Shown here: piece after piece, positions 42,440-51,264 of the stretch | How positions within the stretch are numbered: the stretch's first letter is position 1 | Layout: each line of letters starts with the position of its first letter | Assembly: GCF_030811455.1 (NCBI RefSeq) | Contig: NZ_JAUSQU010000001.1 | Span: 3,968,001 to 4,032,000 of the forward strand | Direction of reading: 5' to 3' | DNA length: 64,000 bases | DNA from: Streptosporangium lutulentum | GTDB taxonomy: Bacteria; Actinomycetota; Actinomycetes; Streptosporangiales; Streptosporangiaceae | Translations under genes and position numbers: made by a program | The notes under the pieces: generated by a model | Told to the model about the DNA's origin: nothing | The model's database searches: none | What the model saw: only the letters and a program-made list of their open reading frames with translations

Positions 42440-44599
42440 TCATGCGGCGCTCCGCCGCTCACGGATCATGCCGGCGAGGTCGGTGAGGTCGTCGAGACGC
42501 ACCGTCTCGGCCCCCATCCGCCCGGCCAGGGCTCGGGCGAGGCCCAGGCGGACGTGCCCGCCCTCGCAGTCGACCACCACGCTCGTGACCCCGGCCAGGA
42601 GTCCCGCCGCGCGATGCGACTCCTCCACGGTGCCCGAGGTGGCCCGCCCGTCGGTGACCAGGACCACCAGCGGGCGCCTGGCCGGGTCGCGCAGGCGTTC
42701 GACCCTCAGCACCTCGGCGGCGCGCAGCAGCCCGGCGGCCAGGGGGGTACGGCCTCCGACGGGCAGCTCGCGCAGGCGGGCCGCGCCGGTCTCGACCGAG
42801 GAGGTGGGCGGCAGGACGAGGTCGGCGCGGGTGCCCCGGAAGGTGATGAGCCCGACCTTGTCGCGGCGCTGGTAGGCGTCGAGCAGCAGTCCCATCACGG
42901 CGGTCTTGACGGCGCGCATGCGCTGCCTGGCCGCCATGGACCCGCTGGCGTCGACGACGAACAGGACCAGGTTTCCCTCGCGGCCCTCGCGGACGGCCTC
43001 CCTGAGGTCTCCGCGCCGCAGGAGCAGGCCCGCGCCGCTCCTGCCGCGTTCGAGCTGGTACGGCGCGGCGGCGCCGACGGTCGCCCGCAGGTGCAGGGAG
43101 CCCGGGCGCCCCTGGGGAACGCGGGCGCCGGTGGTCCGGCCGAGGGGTGTCATGGCCCTGGACCGCCGTCCCGGAGCCCCCGAGCCGACCCCCGGGACCG
43201 TGAACAGCCTGGTCCTCGCCGCGGGGTCGGCGTCGAAGGTCTGCTCGCGGCCTCCGGGACCGGCCTCCGGCCCGGGGCCGGCGGAGGGCTGGGCGCCGGA
43301 GGGCGGGGTGGTGGGGGGCGGGGCGCCCGGCGCTCCGGGGTCCGGGGCTGCGGGTCCCGGGACGTCCGGGGTCGCGGAGGCGGTGGAGTCGGTGGAGTCG
43401 GTGGAGTCGGTGGAGTCGGCGCCGCCGCCCGAACCGTCCGGCCCCTGATCGTCGGGGCCCGCGCCGCCCGGACCCTCCGGACCCGGGTCGTCCGGATCCG
43501 GGTCCTCGGGGCCCACGGCGGCCGGGTCGTCGGGAATCCGGTTCAGGAGGTCCTCCAGCTTGGACTCGTCCAGGCCGGGGGCGTCGAAGGGGTCACGGCG
43601 CCGGCGGTGCGGAAGGGCGAGCCTGGCGGCCTCGCGCACGTCGTCGGCGGTGACGACGGTACGGCCCTGCCAGGCGGCGTGGGCGATCGCCGCACTCGCG
43701 GTGACCAGGTCGGCGCGGAGCCCGTCCACCTCGAACGCCGCGCAGACCGTGGCGATCTGCAACAGCGCGGAGTCGGGCAGCACCACCCGGGGCAGCCGGG
43801 CCCGGGCCTCGGCGATCCGCCTCGCCAGGTCCTGCTCCTCGCCGGCCCACTTCTGGGCGAAGGCGTCGGGGTCGGCCTCGAACGCCAGGCGCCGCCGTAC
43901 CACCTCCGCCCGCTCCGGCGCCTCCCGCGACGCCCGGACCTCCACGGTCAGCCCGAAACGGTCCAGGAGTTGCGGCCGGAGCTCCCCCTCTTCGGGGTTC
44001 ATGGTGCCCACCAGCAGGAACCGGGCCGCGTGCCGTACCGACACGCCTTCGCGCTCGACGTAGCACGTGCCCAGCGCGGCGGCGTCCAGCAGCAGGTCGA
44101 CCAGGTGGTCGTGGAGCAGGTTGACCTCGTCCACGTAGAGGACGCCCCGGTGGGCGCCCGCCAGGAGGCCGGGTTCGAAGGACTTCACGCCCTCGGTGAG
44201 CGCCCGTTCGATGTCGAGGGAGCCGACCAGGCGGTCCTCGGAGGCGCCGACCGGCAGCTCCACCAGGCGGGCGGGCCGCACGGTACCGGCCGCGGAACCC
44301 GCGGGCGGCTCGGCGTGCGCCCGGGCCTCGTGCGGCCCGTCGGGGCAGCCGGGGTCCGGGGTCGCGGGGTCGCAGGAGAAGCGGCAGCCGCTCACCACCT
44401 CGACGGGGGGCAGCAGCGCGGCCAGCGCCCGCACGATCGTGGACTTGGCCGTGCCCTTCTCCCCTCTGACCAGCACCCCGCCGGAGCGGGGGGACACGGC
44501 GTTGAGGATCAGCGCGAGCTTCAGGTCCTCCGATCCCACGATCGCGGTGAAGGGATAACGGGACTCACGCACCTTCGAGATCTCCTTGCCTTTTGTCAT
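42440..44599 (-). CDS. Fused AAA/VWA metal chelatase subunit (BchI-BchD type, putative cobaltochelatase)
   Basis: A 719-residue fusion. The AAA+ half (about 15-350) has Walker A GEKGTAKST (residues 46-54), Walker B VLYVDEVNLL near 151 and the ChlI-type LLVGTMNPEEGELRPQLLDRFGL. A Pro/Gly/Asp-rich linker (about 365-460) contains four DST repeats. The C-terminal von Willebrand A domain has the MIDAS DASGSMAAR near residue 546. Fusions of this kind serve as ATPase partners of cobaltochelatase CobN; cobN is not in the window. Cobalt, not magnesium, is inferred from the riboswitch-led cobalamin operon. Confidence 0.9.
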   Translation of the reverse strand: MTKGKEISKVRESRYPFTAIVGSEDLKLALILNAVSPRSGGVLVRGEKGTAKSTIVRALAALLPPVEVVSGCRFSCDPATPDPGCPDGPHEARAHAEPPAGSAAGTVRPARLVELPVGASEDRLVGSLDIERALTEGVKSFEPGLLAGAHRGVLYVDEVNLLHDHLVDLLLDAAALGTCYVEREGVSVRHAARFLLVGTMNPEEGELRPQLLDRFGLTVEVRASREAPERAEVVRRRLAFEADPDAFAQKWAGEEQDLARRIAEARARLPRVVLPDSALLQIATVCAAFEVDGLRADLVTASAAIAHAAWQGRTVVTADDVREAARLALPHRRRRDPFDAPGLDESKLEDLLNRIPDDPAAVGPEDPDPDDPGPEGPGGAGPDDQGPDGSGGGADSTDSTDSTDSTASATPDVPGPAAPDPGAPGAPPPTTPPSGAQPSAGPGPEAGPGGREQTFDADPAARTRLFTVPGVGSGAPGRRSRAMTPLGRTTGARVPQGRPGSLHLRATVGAAAPYQLERGRSGAGLLLRRGDLREAVREGREGNLVLFVVDASGSMAARQRMRAVKTAVMGLLLDAYQRRDKVGLITFRGTRADLVLPPTSSVETGAARLRELPVGGRTPLAAGLLRAAEVLRVERLRDPARRPLVVLVTDGRATSGTVEESHRAAGLLAGVTSVVVDCEGGHVRLGLARALAGRMGAETVRLDDLTDLAGMIRERRSAA
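43383..43418. repeat. 9-bp coding tandem repeat (4 copies)
   Basis: GTGGAGTCG repeated four times without change, encoding Asp-Ser-Thr repeats in the flexible linker of the chelatase subunit on the minus strand. Confidence 0.9.
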
Positions 44600-45159
44600 G
44601 GGGTGTAGCTCAGCTGCCAGCGCCCGCCCCGGCCGGTGAGCGCGACGCGGGCCAGCGGCGCGACGTCGATCCGCCAGAACGCCGCGGCGGGCGCCCCGAG
44701 GGCGTGGACGACCGCGGCGCGGATGACCGGGGGGTGGGTGATCGCGACGAGCCTGCCGGGGGCGCGGCCGGCGAGCCAGCCCGCCACCCTGCCGAGGAGG
44801 CCGGCGATCGACTCTCCCCCGTGGGGCGCCGCGGCGGGGTCGCCGAGCCAGGAGGCGAGAGCCTCGGGTTCGGCGGCCTCGACCTCGCCGAGCGTCCGGC
44901 CGCTCCAGCGACCATAGTCGCAGTCGGCGAGCAGCGGGTCGGGGTCGGCCCGCAGGCCGAGCGCCGCGGCGGTCTGGACGCAGCGCACCTCGGCGGGGCA
45001 GGCCGCCGAGCCGCGGCCGAACTCCCGCGCCAGGCCGGTGGCCCGGCGCAGGCCGCGTTCGTCGAGCGGTTCGTCACCCGGGAACGCGGCCCGTGCCGTC
45101 GCCGAGGTGGAGGCGTGACAGACGAACAGCAAGCGGGTGACCCCCGAGGGGGTCGTCAC
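44596..45159 (-). CDS. Histidine-phosphatase-like protein lacking the RHG arginine
   Basis: A 187-residue phosphoglycerate-mutase/histidine-phosphatase fold. Where active enzymes have R-H-G, this reads LLFVCHASTSATARAAFPGD: the His is kept but Arg is Cys. The second conserved His is present (AITHPPVIRAAVVHALG) and a CDYGRWSGRTL segment matches the CobC/GpmB core. The position in a cobalamin operon suggests a CobC-like alpha-ribazole phosphatase, but the altered motif leaves activity open. GTG 45159 overlaps the cbtA stop by 4 bp. Confidence 0.8.
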   Translation of the reverse strand: MTTPSGVTRLLFVCHASTSATARAAFPGDEPLDERGLRRATGLAREFGRGSAACPAEVRCVQTAAALGLRADPDPLLADCDYGRWSGRTLGEVEAAEPEALASWLGDPAAAPHGGESIAGLLGRVAGWLAGRAPGRLVAITHPPVIRAAVVHALGAPAAAFWRIDVAPLARVALTGRGGRWQLSYTP

Positions 45160-45905
45160 CCCGTGCTGCGCCCGCGCGCGGCGAAGGCGAACAGCGCGCC
45201 GATGCCGGTCCAGAACACCGCCTGGGTGCCGATGGACGCGATCCGGAAGTTCCACAGGAGATCGGCGGGGAAGCCCGCGGGCACCTCGTTGATCTCCGGA
45301 AGGAGGATCAAGGCCACGGCCACGGGGATCAGCACCGAAGCCCCCGCCGACAGCCAGCGCAGCCAGGGCTCACGCTGTGCGGCGTACCGGTAGGCGGCGG
45401 CGCCCGCGGCGACGGCGAGGATCCCGATGAGCACCGCGACCAGGTAGAGCACGGTGCGCTGGTTGATCGTCTCGGGATCACCGACCGCAGGTGGGTTGGC
45501 GGGATATTTCAGGAAAGGGATGAGGACGATGGCGCCGAAGGCGGCGGCCGCGAGGGTCACCGCGAGCACCGGTTCGGAGCGGGGCCCGGCCCGGCCGCGC
45601 AGGAACGCGTAGACGAGGGCGAACAGCCCCCCGACGGCCAGTCCGTACAGGGCCAGGGCGAGGAAGAGCCCGAAGCGCTGCCCGTCCCTGCTGACCAGTG
45701 CCTCGTCCTCGTCGTGGGAGTGGGCCGCGGGTTCGGCGGCCTCGTGGGAGTGGGATCCGGCCGCCGGGGCGGCGGCCGAGGCCGCCTCCTCGATCGCGAT
45801 GGCCTGGTCGATGCGCGGCTCGCCCACGGCGTAGGCGAAGGCTGCCGCGAACAGCCCGGCGAGCAGTCCGGCGAGTAGTCCCCGGACGATGAGTTTGGTG
45901 ATCAC
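45156..45905 (-). CDS. cbtA: CbtA-family cobalt transporter subunit
   Basis: A 249-residue membrane protein of the CbtA family (predicted cobalt transporter, five or six helices). Helix 1 spans about 5-27; a His-rich loop follows (GSHSHEAAEPAAHSHDEDE) that may capture metal; further helices lie at about 80-101, 112-130, 150-172, 185-203 and 225-243. It is encoded with cbtB below a cobalamin riboswitch, the classical arrangement for this transporter. It overlaps the phosphatase-like gene by 4 bp. Confidence 0.92.
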   Translation of the reverse strand: MITKLIVRGLLAGLLAGLFAAAFAYAVGEPRIDQAIAIEEAASAAAPAAGSHSHEAAEPAAHSHDEDEALVSRDGQRFGLFLALALYGLAVGGLFALVYAFLRGRAGPRSEPVLAVTLAAAAFGAIVLIPFLKYPANPPAVGDPETINQRTVLYLVAVLIGILAVAAGAAAYRYAAQREPWLRWLSAGASVLIPVAVALILLPEINEVPAGFPADLLWNFRIASIGTQAVFWTGIGALFAFAARGRSTG

Positions 45906-45912
45906 ATGCGGC

Positions 45913-46107
45913 TCAGTGACACGGGACGCCGAGCAGATGGCGCCCGTCGTGCATGAGCTCGTGCAGGTAGTTCCCGGCCTGCGAGACCGCTCCCTGGTCG
46001 AACGTGACCAGGTAGGCGAGCAGCAGCAGCACCGGTACGGCGAGCAGCCACCAGGTGAGTGAGGACAACGGGATGGGCTTGGCGTGCGGAGCCGAGATCT
46101 GGCTCAC
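45913..46107 (-). CDS. cbtB: CbtB-family cobalt transporter subunit
   Basis: A 64-residue protein with one transmembrane helix (WWLLAVPVLLLLAYLVTF) and the CbtB C-terminal metal-binding signature HELMHDGRHLLGVPCH. It works with CbtA in cobalt uptake. The GTG at 46107 has GAAGGAGG 5 nt upstream; a GTG two codons earlier overlaps that site and is less likely. First gene of the riboswitch-controlled operon, 7 bp before cbtA. Confidence 0.93.
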   Translation of the reverse strand: MSQISAPHAKPIPLSSLTWWLLAVPVLLLLAYLVTFDQGAVSQAGNYLHELMHDGRHLLGVPCH

Positions 46108-46124
46108 GGCCACCTCCTTCGGGA

Positions 46125-46290
46125 TTGACGCGTCCCTTTTTCGTAGGTCGGTGGCGGTCGAGTGACCTGGCTTCCGGCACTGACGTGCCGGTTACAGTGG
46201 CGCGACCGCACCGGTATTTCACCGGATTTCCCTCGCACCGCCACAAATCCCCCGGAACGTACCCCGGTTACCTATCCCCCGTCAATCCAG
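46125..46290 (-). ncRNA. Cobalamin (B12) riboswitch
   Basis: The minus strand carries the hallmark conserved parts of the B12 aptamer in order: a GGGAAATCCGGTG strand, ATACCGGTGCGGTCGCGCCA, CACTGTAACCGG and the B12 box GCCAGGTCACTC, followed by about 50 nt to the ribosome binding site of cbtB. It should repress the cbtB-cbtA-phosphatase-chelatase-cobO-cobB operon when cobalamin is abundant. Exact ends are approximate. Confidence 0.93.
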
Positions 46291-46315
46291 ACATCAAGAC
46301 CATCCGGACATGACG

Positions 46316-46354
46316 GTGCGGGGAGGCGATCCCATCGGGACCGCCTCCCCGCAC
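46316..46354 (-). terminator. Hairpin terminator of dop
   Basis: An 18-bp stem with one mismatch (GTGCGGGGAGGCGATCCC, loop ATC) starting 13 nt past the dop stop. It isolates dop from the riboswitch operon immediately downstream on the same strand. Confidence 0.88.
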
Positions 46355-46367
46355 GATCGGAGGATCA

Positions 46368-47882
46368 CTACTCGCCGGTGAGGGCCGTCACCAGCTCCGC
46401 GGCGGTCCGGCAGCGGTCGAACAGCTCACCCACGTGGGCCTTGGTGCCGCGCAGCGGCTCCAGGGTCGGAACGCGCTGCAGCGACTCGCGGCCGGGGATG
46501 TCGAAGATCACCGAGTCCCAGGAGGCGGCGGCGACCGACTCGCTGTACTGGCTCAGGCAACGCCCCCGGAAGTAGGCGCGGGTGTCGCTGGGCGGGATCT
46601 CGATGGCCCGCTGGACCTCTTCCTCGGTGACCAGCCGCTGCATCCGGCCCCGGGCGACCAGCCGGTTGTACAGACCGCGGTCGGGCCGGATGTCGGAGTA
46701 CTGGAGGTCGACGAGCTGCAGGCGCGAGTGGGACCAGGGAAGGTTGTCGCGGGTGCGGTAACCCTCCAGCAGTTCCAGCTTGGCGACCCAGTCCAGCTCC
46801 CTGGAGAGCTGCATCGGGTCCTCGGCCAGACGGGTGAGGACCGACTCCCAGCGGTCCAGGACGTCCTTGGTGGGCTCGTCCACGCCGTTGGCGCTGCGCT
46901 CCTCGGCATACTTGCGCGCCAGCTCCAGATACTCCATCTGGAGCTGTACGGCCGTCAGCCTGCGGCCGTCGCGCATCGGGATCTCGTATTTGAGCGTGGG
47001 GTCGTGGGAGACCGCCCGCAGGGCCTGGACCGGGTTGTCCACGGTGAGATCGCGGGTGAAGTAACCGTCCTCGATCATGGCGAGGACCAGCGCGGTGGAT
47101 CCGAGCTTCAGGTAAGTAGAGATCTCCGACATGTTGGCGTCACCGATGATGACGTGCAGGCGGCGATACTTCTCCGGATCGGCGTGCGGCTCGTCGCGGG
47201 TGTTGATGATCGGCCGCTTGAGCGTGGTCTCCAGGCCCACCTCGACCTCGAAGAAGTCGGCGCGCTGGCTGATCTGGAAGCCCTCGCTGCGTGAGTCCTG
47301 GCCGATGCCGACCTTGCCCGCGCCGGTGACGACCTGCCGGGAGACGAAGAACGGCGTCAGGTGCCTGACGATGTCGGCGAACGGCGTGGCCCGCCGCATC
47401 AGGTAGTTCTCGTGGCAACCGTAGGAGGCGCCCTTGTTGTCGGTGTTGTTCTTGTAAAGCTGGATCGGGGCGTTGGCCGGCACCGCCGAGGCGCGGACCG
47501 CCGCGTCGTGCATGACCCGCTCCCCCGCCTTGTCCCAGATCACCGCGGCTCGCGGGTTGGTGCACTCGGGAGTGGAGTATTCGGGATGGGCATGGTCCAC
47601 ATAAAGCCGGGCGCCGTTGGTCAGGATCACGTTGGCCAGGCCCAGATCCTCATCCGTGAGCTGGCTCTGGTCGGCCACCTCCCTGGCCAGGTCGAAACCT
47701 CGCGCGTCTCGCAGAGGATTCTCCTCCTCGAAGTCCCAGCGCGCGCGCCGCGCCCGGGCCGTCGAGGCGGCCAGGTAGGCGTTCACGACTTGGGAGGAGG
47801 TCACCATCGCGTTGGCCCCCGGCTGTCCGGGCACGGAGATGCCGTATTCGGTCTCGATGCCCATCACCCGCCGTACCGTCAT
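46368..47882 (-). CDS. dop: Pup deamidase/depupylase Dop
   Basis: A 504-residue PafA homologue. It has [11 protein letters not shown] (nucleotide/Mg site), the Dop-specific loop region around [20 protein letters not shown] absent from PafA, and [18 protein letters not shown] with the active-site Asp96; then [20 protein letters not shown] and [20 protein letters not shown]. It deamidates the C-terminal Gln of Pup and also removes Pup from substrates. The ATG at 47882 is chosen because the conserved sequence begins there. An acyltransferase gene lies between it and mpa. Confidence 0.97.
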   Translation of the reverse strand: MTVRRVMGIETEYGISVPGQPGANAMVTSSQVVNAYLAASTARARRARWDFEEENPLRDARGFDLAREVADQSQLTDEDLGLANVILTNGARLYVDHAHPEYSTPECTNPRAAVIWDKAGERVMHDAAVRASAVPANAPIQLYKNNTDNKGASYGCHENYLMRRATPFADIVRHLTPFFVSRQVVTGAGKVGIGQDSRSEGFQISQRADFFEVEVGLETTLKRPIINTRDEPHADPEKYRRLHVIIGDANMSEISTYLKLGSTALVLAMIEDGYFTRDLTVDNPVQALRAVSHDPTLKYEIPMRDGRRLTAVQLQMEYLELARKYAEERSANGVDEPTKDVLDRWESVLTRLAEDPMQLSRELDWVAKLELLEGYRTRDNLPWSHSRLQLVDLQYSDIRPDRGLYNRLVARGRMQRLVTEEEVQRAIEIPPSDTRAYFRGRCLSQYSESVAAASWDSVIFDIPGRESLQRVPTLEPLRGTKAHVGELFDRCRTAAELVTALTGE

Positions 47883-47968
47883 GCGCACCCTCTGTTCATC
47901 CGGGACTGTTCTCTTCTCCGTATGTATTCCCGACCCTAGACCCTTCACTATGCCCGGTGGTCGGACAG

Positions 47969-49114
47969 TTATGGCACCGAGGCCTTTTCGCCCGCAACGA
48001 GGGGCCCCACGACGGGCGGAACGGGCGCCGGCGAGGGCCTTCCCCGCCGCCGGGCCTTCACGAACTCCTGGACGGGGCGTTCGGCCACCCGGTACACGAG
48101 GTAGGAGAAGGCCATCGCGGCCAGCACGGTGACCGCGGCGGTCAGCCAGGGCGGCAGCGTGTCCCGCAGGGCCGGAACGATCAGGACGGCGGCCGTGGCG
48201 TGGAAGAGGTAGAGGGGGTAGGTGAGCGCCCCCAGGACGGTCAGGCCCCGCCAGCGGAGCCGGCGCAGCCCGCCGAGCGCCACCATCGCCATGAGCACGT
48301 AGAAGCCGATCACGGTGGCGGCGACGGCCCAGCCGGGCACGGGCATCGCGGCGTAGCCGACCAGCTCGATCCGCCCCTCGACCCGGTCGAGCGCCGCGCT
48401 GACCGCCAGGCCCGCGCTGATCCCGGCGACGCACCACAGGATCAGCTTGGGCCCGTACCTGGTCATCAGGAAGAAGGCCATGCCGCCGACGAAGTACGCC
48501 GCGTACTTGGGCATCACCACGAGCTCGACCCACGCGTCGTCGCTGCCCGCGAAGAACCCCGCGGCCAGCAGCCAGACGCCCATGAAGATCAGGCAGCGGT
48601 TGAACGTCACCCCGGTGAGGATCAGGATCGAGATCAGCACGTAGAAGCGGAGCTCGACCCAGAGCGACCAGTAGACGCCGTTGGCGTCGTAGACGCCGAA
48701 GGCCCGCTGGAGGAGCGTGAGGTTGACCCCGTACTCCCCGAGGCTGAGCTTGGGGTCCAGGGCCGTGGCGGCGGTCAGGCCGTAGACGGCGGCGGTGGCG
48801 CCGACGCTGATCCAGTAGGCGGGGAAGATCCGCACCAGCCGGGAGAGGGCGAACGCGCCGAGGCCGCGGCCCCAGATGCTCATCAGGATGACGAAGCCAC
48901 TGATCATGAAGAACAGCTCGACGCCGAGGATGCCGAGCCCGGACAGCGTGGAGATCGCGGGGAACAGCTTCGCCGGGCGATCCCCCCACACCGAGGCGAA
49001 GGCGATGAAGTAGTGGAAGGAGAGCACCGCCATGGCGGCGACGAAGCGCAGGAGGTCGAGTTCGGTGAGACGGCCGCTTCCCCCGGCCGCACCGCGAGGC
49101 CCCGCGCCTGTCAC
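47969..49114 (-). CDS. Acyltransferase-3 (OafA/YrhL) membrane protein
   Basis: A 381-residue integral membrane acyltransferase with about ten helices. The family signatures are visible: [18 protein letters not shown] near the N-terminus with the conserved Arg and His, FFMISGFVI and [12 protein letters not shown], then [12 protein letters not shown]. It would O-acylate a cell-surface sugar or lipid. It has no obvious link to Pup biology yet sits between mpa and dop on the same strand; it may be a later insertion. The C-terminal 25 residues are Pro- and Arg-rich. Confidence 0.9.
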   Translation of the reverse strand: MTGAGPRGAAGGSGRLTELDLLRFVAAMAVLSFHYFIAFASVWGDRPAKLFPAISTLSGLGILGVELFFMISGFVILMSIWGRGLGAFALSRLVRIFPAYWISVGATAAVYGLTAATALDPKLSLGEYGVNLTLLQRAFGVYDANGVYWSLWVELRFYVLISILILTGVTFNRCLIFMGVWLLAAGFFAGSDDAWVELVVMPKYAAYFVGGMAFFLMTRYGPKLILWCVAGISAGLAVSAALDRVEGRIELVGYAAMPVPGWAVAATVIGFYVLMAMVALGGLRRLRWRGLTVLGALTYPLYLFHATAAVLIVPALRDTLPPWLTAAVTVLAAMAFSYLVYRVAERPVQEFVKARRRGRPSPAPVPPVVGPLVAGEKASVP

Positions 49115-49250
49115 CTGGAGGCCGGGTCGAAGTGTTCACGCACGCCACTTGGACGGCATTTCGATCAGTTGGGTTCCCTGTGGCGCCAGTTCACTTCTGT
49201 GTACTTTCGTGACGGATGCGAAAAGGGAATCGACGCCATAAAACGCCGAC

Positions 49251-49282
49251 GGCGCGGTCCCCTCCGTCGAGGGGACCGCGCC
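49251..49282 (-). terminator. Hairpin terminator of mpa
   Basis: A perfect 14-bp stem (GGCGCGGTCCCCTC and its complement) with a CGTC loop, ending 13 nt beyond the mpa stop. Transcription of the acyltransferase and dop genes must start afterwards. Confidence 0.88.
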
Positions 49283-49295
49283 GCCGGCGCGCTTG

Positions 49296-51059
49296 CTAGA
49301 GGTATTGACCGGTGTTGGCCACCGTGTCGATGGAACGGCCGGCCTCGGTGCCCTGCTTGCCCGTCACGAGGGTGCGGATGTAGACGATCCGCTCGCCCTT
49401 CTTGCCGGAGATCCGGGCCCAGTCGTCGGGGTTGGTGGTGTTGGGCAGGTCCTCGTTCTCGGAGAACTCGTCCACGCAGGCCGCCAGCAGATGCTGGATC
49501 CGCAGGCCCTTCTGCCCGGTCTCGAGGAACTGCTTGATCGCCATCTTCTTGCCGCGGTCCACGATGTTCTGGATCATGGCGCCGGAGTTGAAGTCCTTGA
49601 AGTACAGGACCTCCTTGTCACCGTTGGCGTAGGTCACCTCGAGGAAGCGGTTCTCCTCGCTCTCGGTGTACATCCGCTCGACGACCCGCTGGATCATGCC
49701 CGCGATGGTCCCCTCACGGCTGTCGCCGTGTTCGGAGAGATCTTCGGGGTGGAGCGGGAGCTCCGAGATGAGGTACTTCGAGAAGATGTCCCTGGCCGCC
49801 TCGGCGTCCGGCCGCTCAATCTTGATCTTGACGTCCAGGCGGCCGGGCCGCAGGATCGCCGGGTCGATCATGTCCTCGCGGTTGGAGGCGCCGATGACGA
49901 TGACGTTCTCCAGCCCCTCGACACCGTCGATCTCGCTCAGGAGCTGGGGGACGATGGTGTTCTCGACGTCGGAGGAGACGCCCGAGCCTCGGGTCCGGAA
50001 GATCGAGTCCATCTCGTCGAAGAACACGATCACCGGGGTGCCCTCGGAGGCCTTCTCCCGAGCCCGCTGGAAGACCAGGCGGATGTGCCGCTCGGTCTCA
50101 CCGACGTACTTGTTGAGAAGCTCCGGACCCTTGATGTTGAGGAAGAAGCTCTTGCCGGACTGGCCGGTCTTCTCCGCGACCTGCTTGGCCAGGGAGTTGG
50201 CGACGGCCTTGGCGATGAGCGTCTTGCCGCAACCGGGCGGACCGTACAGCAGCACGCCCTTGGGCGGGCGAAGCTTGTGCTCCCGGAAGAGGTCGGCGTG
50301 CAGGTAGGGAAGCTCGATGGCGTCCCGGATCTGCTCGATCTGCCGCATGAGGCCGCCGATCTCCTCGTAGGAGATGTCGGGCACCTCCTCCAGGACGAGC
50401 TCTTCGACCTCCGACTTGGGGATGCGCTCGTAGACGTAGCCCGAGCGCGACTCCAGAAGCAGCGAGTCTCCGGCCCGGATCGGCTGGCCCACCAGCGAGT
50501 CGGCCAGTTTCACCACCCGCTCCTCGTCGGCGTGCGAGATCACCAGCGCGCGCTGGCCGTCCTCAAGGAGTTCCTTGAGCATCACGATCTCGCCGAGTTC
50601 CTCGAACCCGAGGGCCTCGACGACGTTGAGCGCCTCGTTGAGCATGACCTCCTGGCCACGCTTCAGCGAGTCGACGTCCACCGCTGGGCTGACGTTCACT
50701 CGGAGTTTGCGGCCACCGGTGAAAACCTCCACCGTGCCGTCTTCTCTGGCTTCAAGGAACACACCGAACCCGGATGGCGGCTGCGCCAGCCGGTCCACTT
50801 CCTCCTTGAGGGCGACGATCTGGTCCCTGGCCTCCTTGAGGGTGGCCACCAGACGCTCGTTCTGGCCGGTGACGGCCGCGAGATTCGCCTGTATGTCATG
50901 GAGACGCTCTTCAAGAATCCTGGCCTGCCGGGGAGACTCCGTCAGCTTCCGACGTAACGCGGTGATCTCCTCCTGCAGGAAGGAGACCTGTGTTGTGAGG
51001 TCAGCGACCTCCCGTTCGCGCTGCGCGGCTCGAGCCTCAGCGTCGTCGCGAGCTGCCAC
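49296..51059 (-). CDS. mpa: Proteasomal AAA+ ATPase Mpa/ARC
   Basis: A 587-residue hexameric unfoldase. The N-terminal coiled coil (about 5-95) binds Pup; a tandem OB domain follows (about 96-240); the AAA+ module has Walker [16 protein letters not shown], Walker [13 protein letters not shown] and the arginine-finger region [17 protein letters not shown]. The C-terminus ends GQYL, the motif that opens the 20S gate by docking on PrcA. It feeds pupylated proteins to PrcBA. Its own terminator separates it from downstream genes. Confidence 0.97.
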   Translation of the reverse strand: MAARDDAEARAAQREREVADLTTQVSFLQEEITALRRKLTESPRQARILEERLHDIQANLAAVTGQNERLVATLKEARDQIVALKEEVDRLAQPPSGFGVFLEAREDGTVEVFTGGRKLRVNVSPAVDVDSLKRGQEVMLNEALNVVEALGFEELGEIVMLKELLEDGQRALVISHADEERVVKLADSLVGQPIRAGDSLLLESRSGYVYERIPKSEVEELVLEEVPDISYEEIGGLMRQIEQIRDAIELPYLHADLFREHKLRPPKGVLLYGPPGCGKTLIAKAVANSLAKQVAEKTGQSGKSFFLNIKGPELLNKYVGETERHIRLVFQRAREKASEGTPVIVFFDEMDSIFRTRGSGVSSDVENTIVPQLLSEIDGVEGLENVIVIGASNREDMIDPAILRPGRLDVKIKIERPDAEAARDIFSKYLISELPLHPEDLSEHGDSREGTIAGMIQRVVERMYTESEENRFLEVTYANGDKEVLYFKDFNSGAMIQNIVDRGKKMAIKQFLETGQKGLRIQHLLAACVDEFSENEDLPNTTNPDDWARISGKKGERIVYIRTLVTGKQGTEAGRSIDTVANTGQYL

Positions 51060-51264
51060 GGCGTCACCTCCTTCCCAGTCGAGACCGACTACTTAAAACC
51101 CTACCCATCTGGGGGCTCTCGCTTACCTAGGTGAGCGGTGTTCGTATGGCTACATTAAGTGCGTGGTGATTAATCCCTTTTAGCGCGTTTAGTGCCTAGA
51201 AGCATAAGAACACGGCAATCTGTTCCCGTGGACTCCCCGGCGCACTGTCGTGGCCGAATCGTCA

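Noticed and set aside
42020..44608. 862-residue open frame on the plus strand
   Set aside because: Exact antisense of the chelatase and cobO genes; Gly/Arg/Pro-rich with no domain; a GC-rich shadow frame.
46368..49148. Fusion of an N-terminal part with Dop (926 residues)
   Set aside because: The N-terminal part is the acyltransferase gene read in a wrong frame; Dop begins at ATG 47882.
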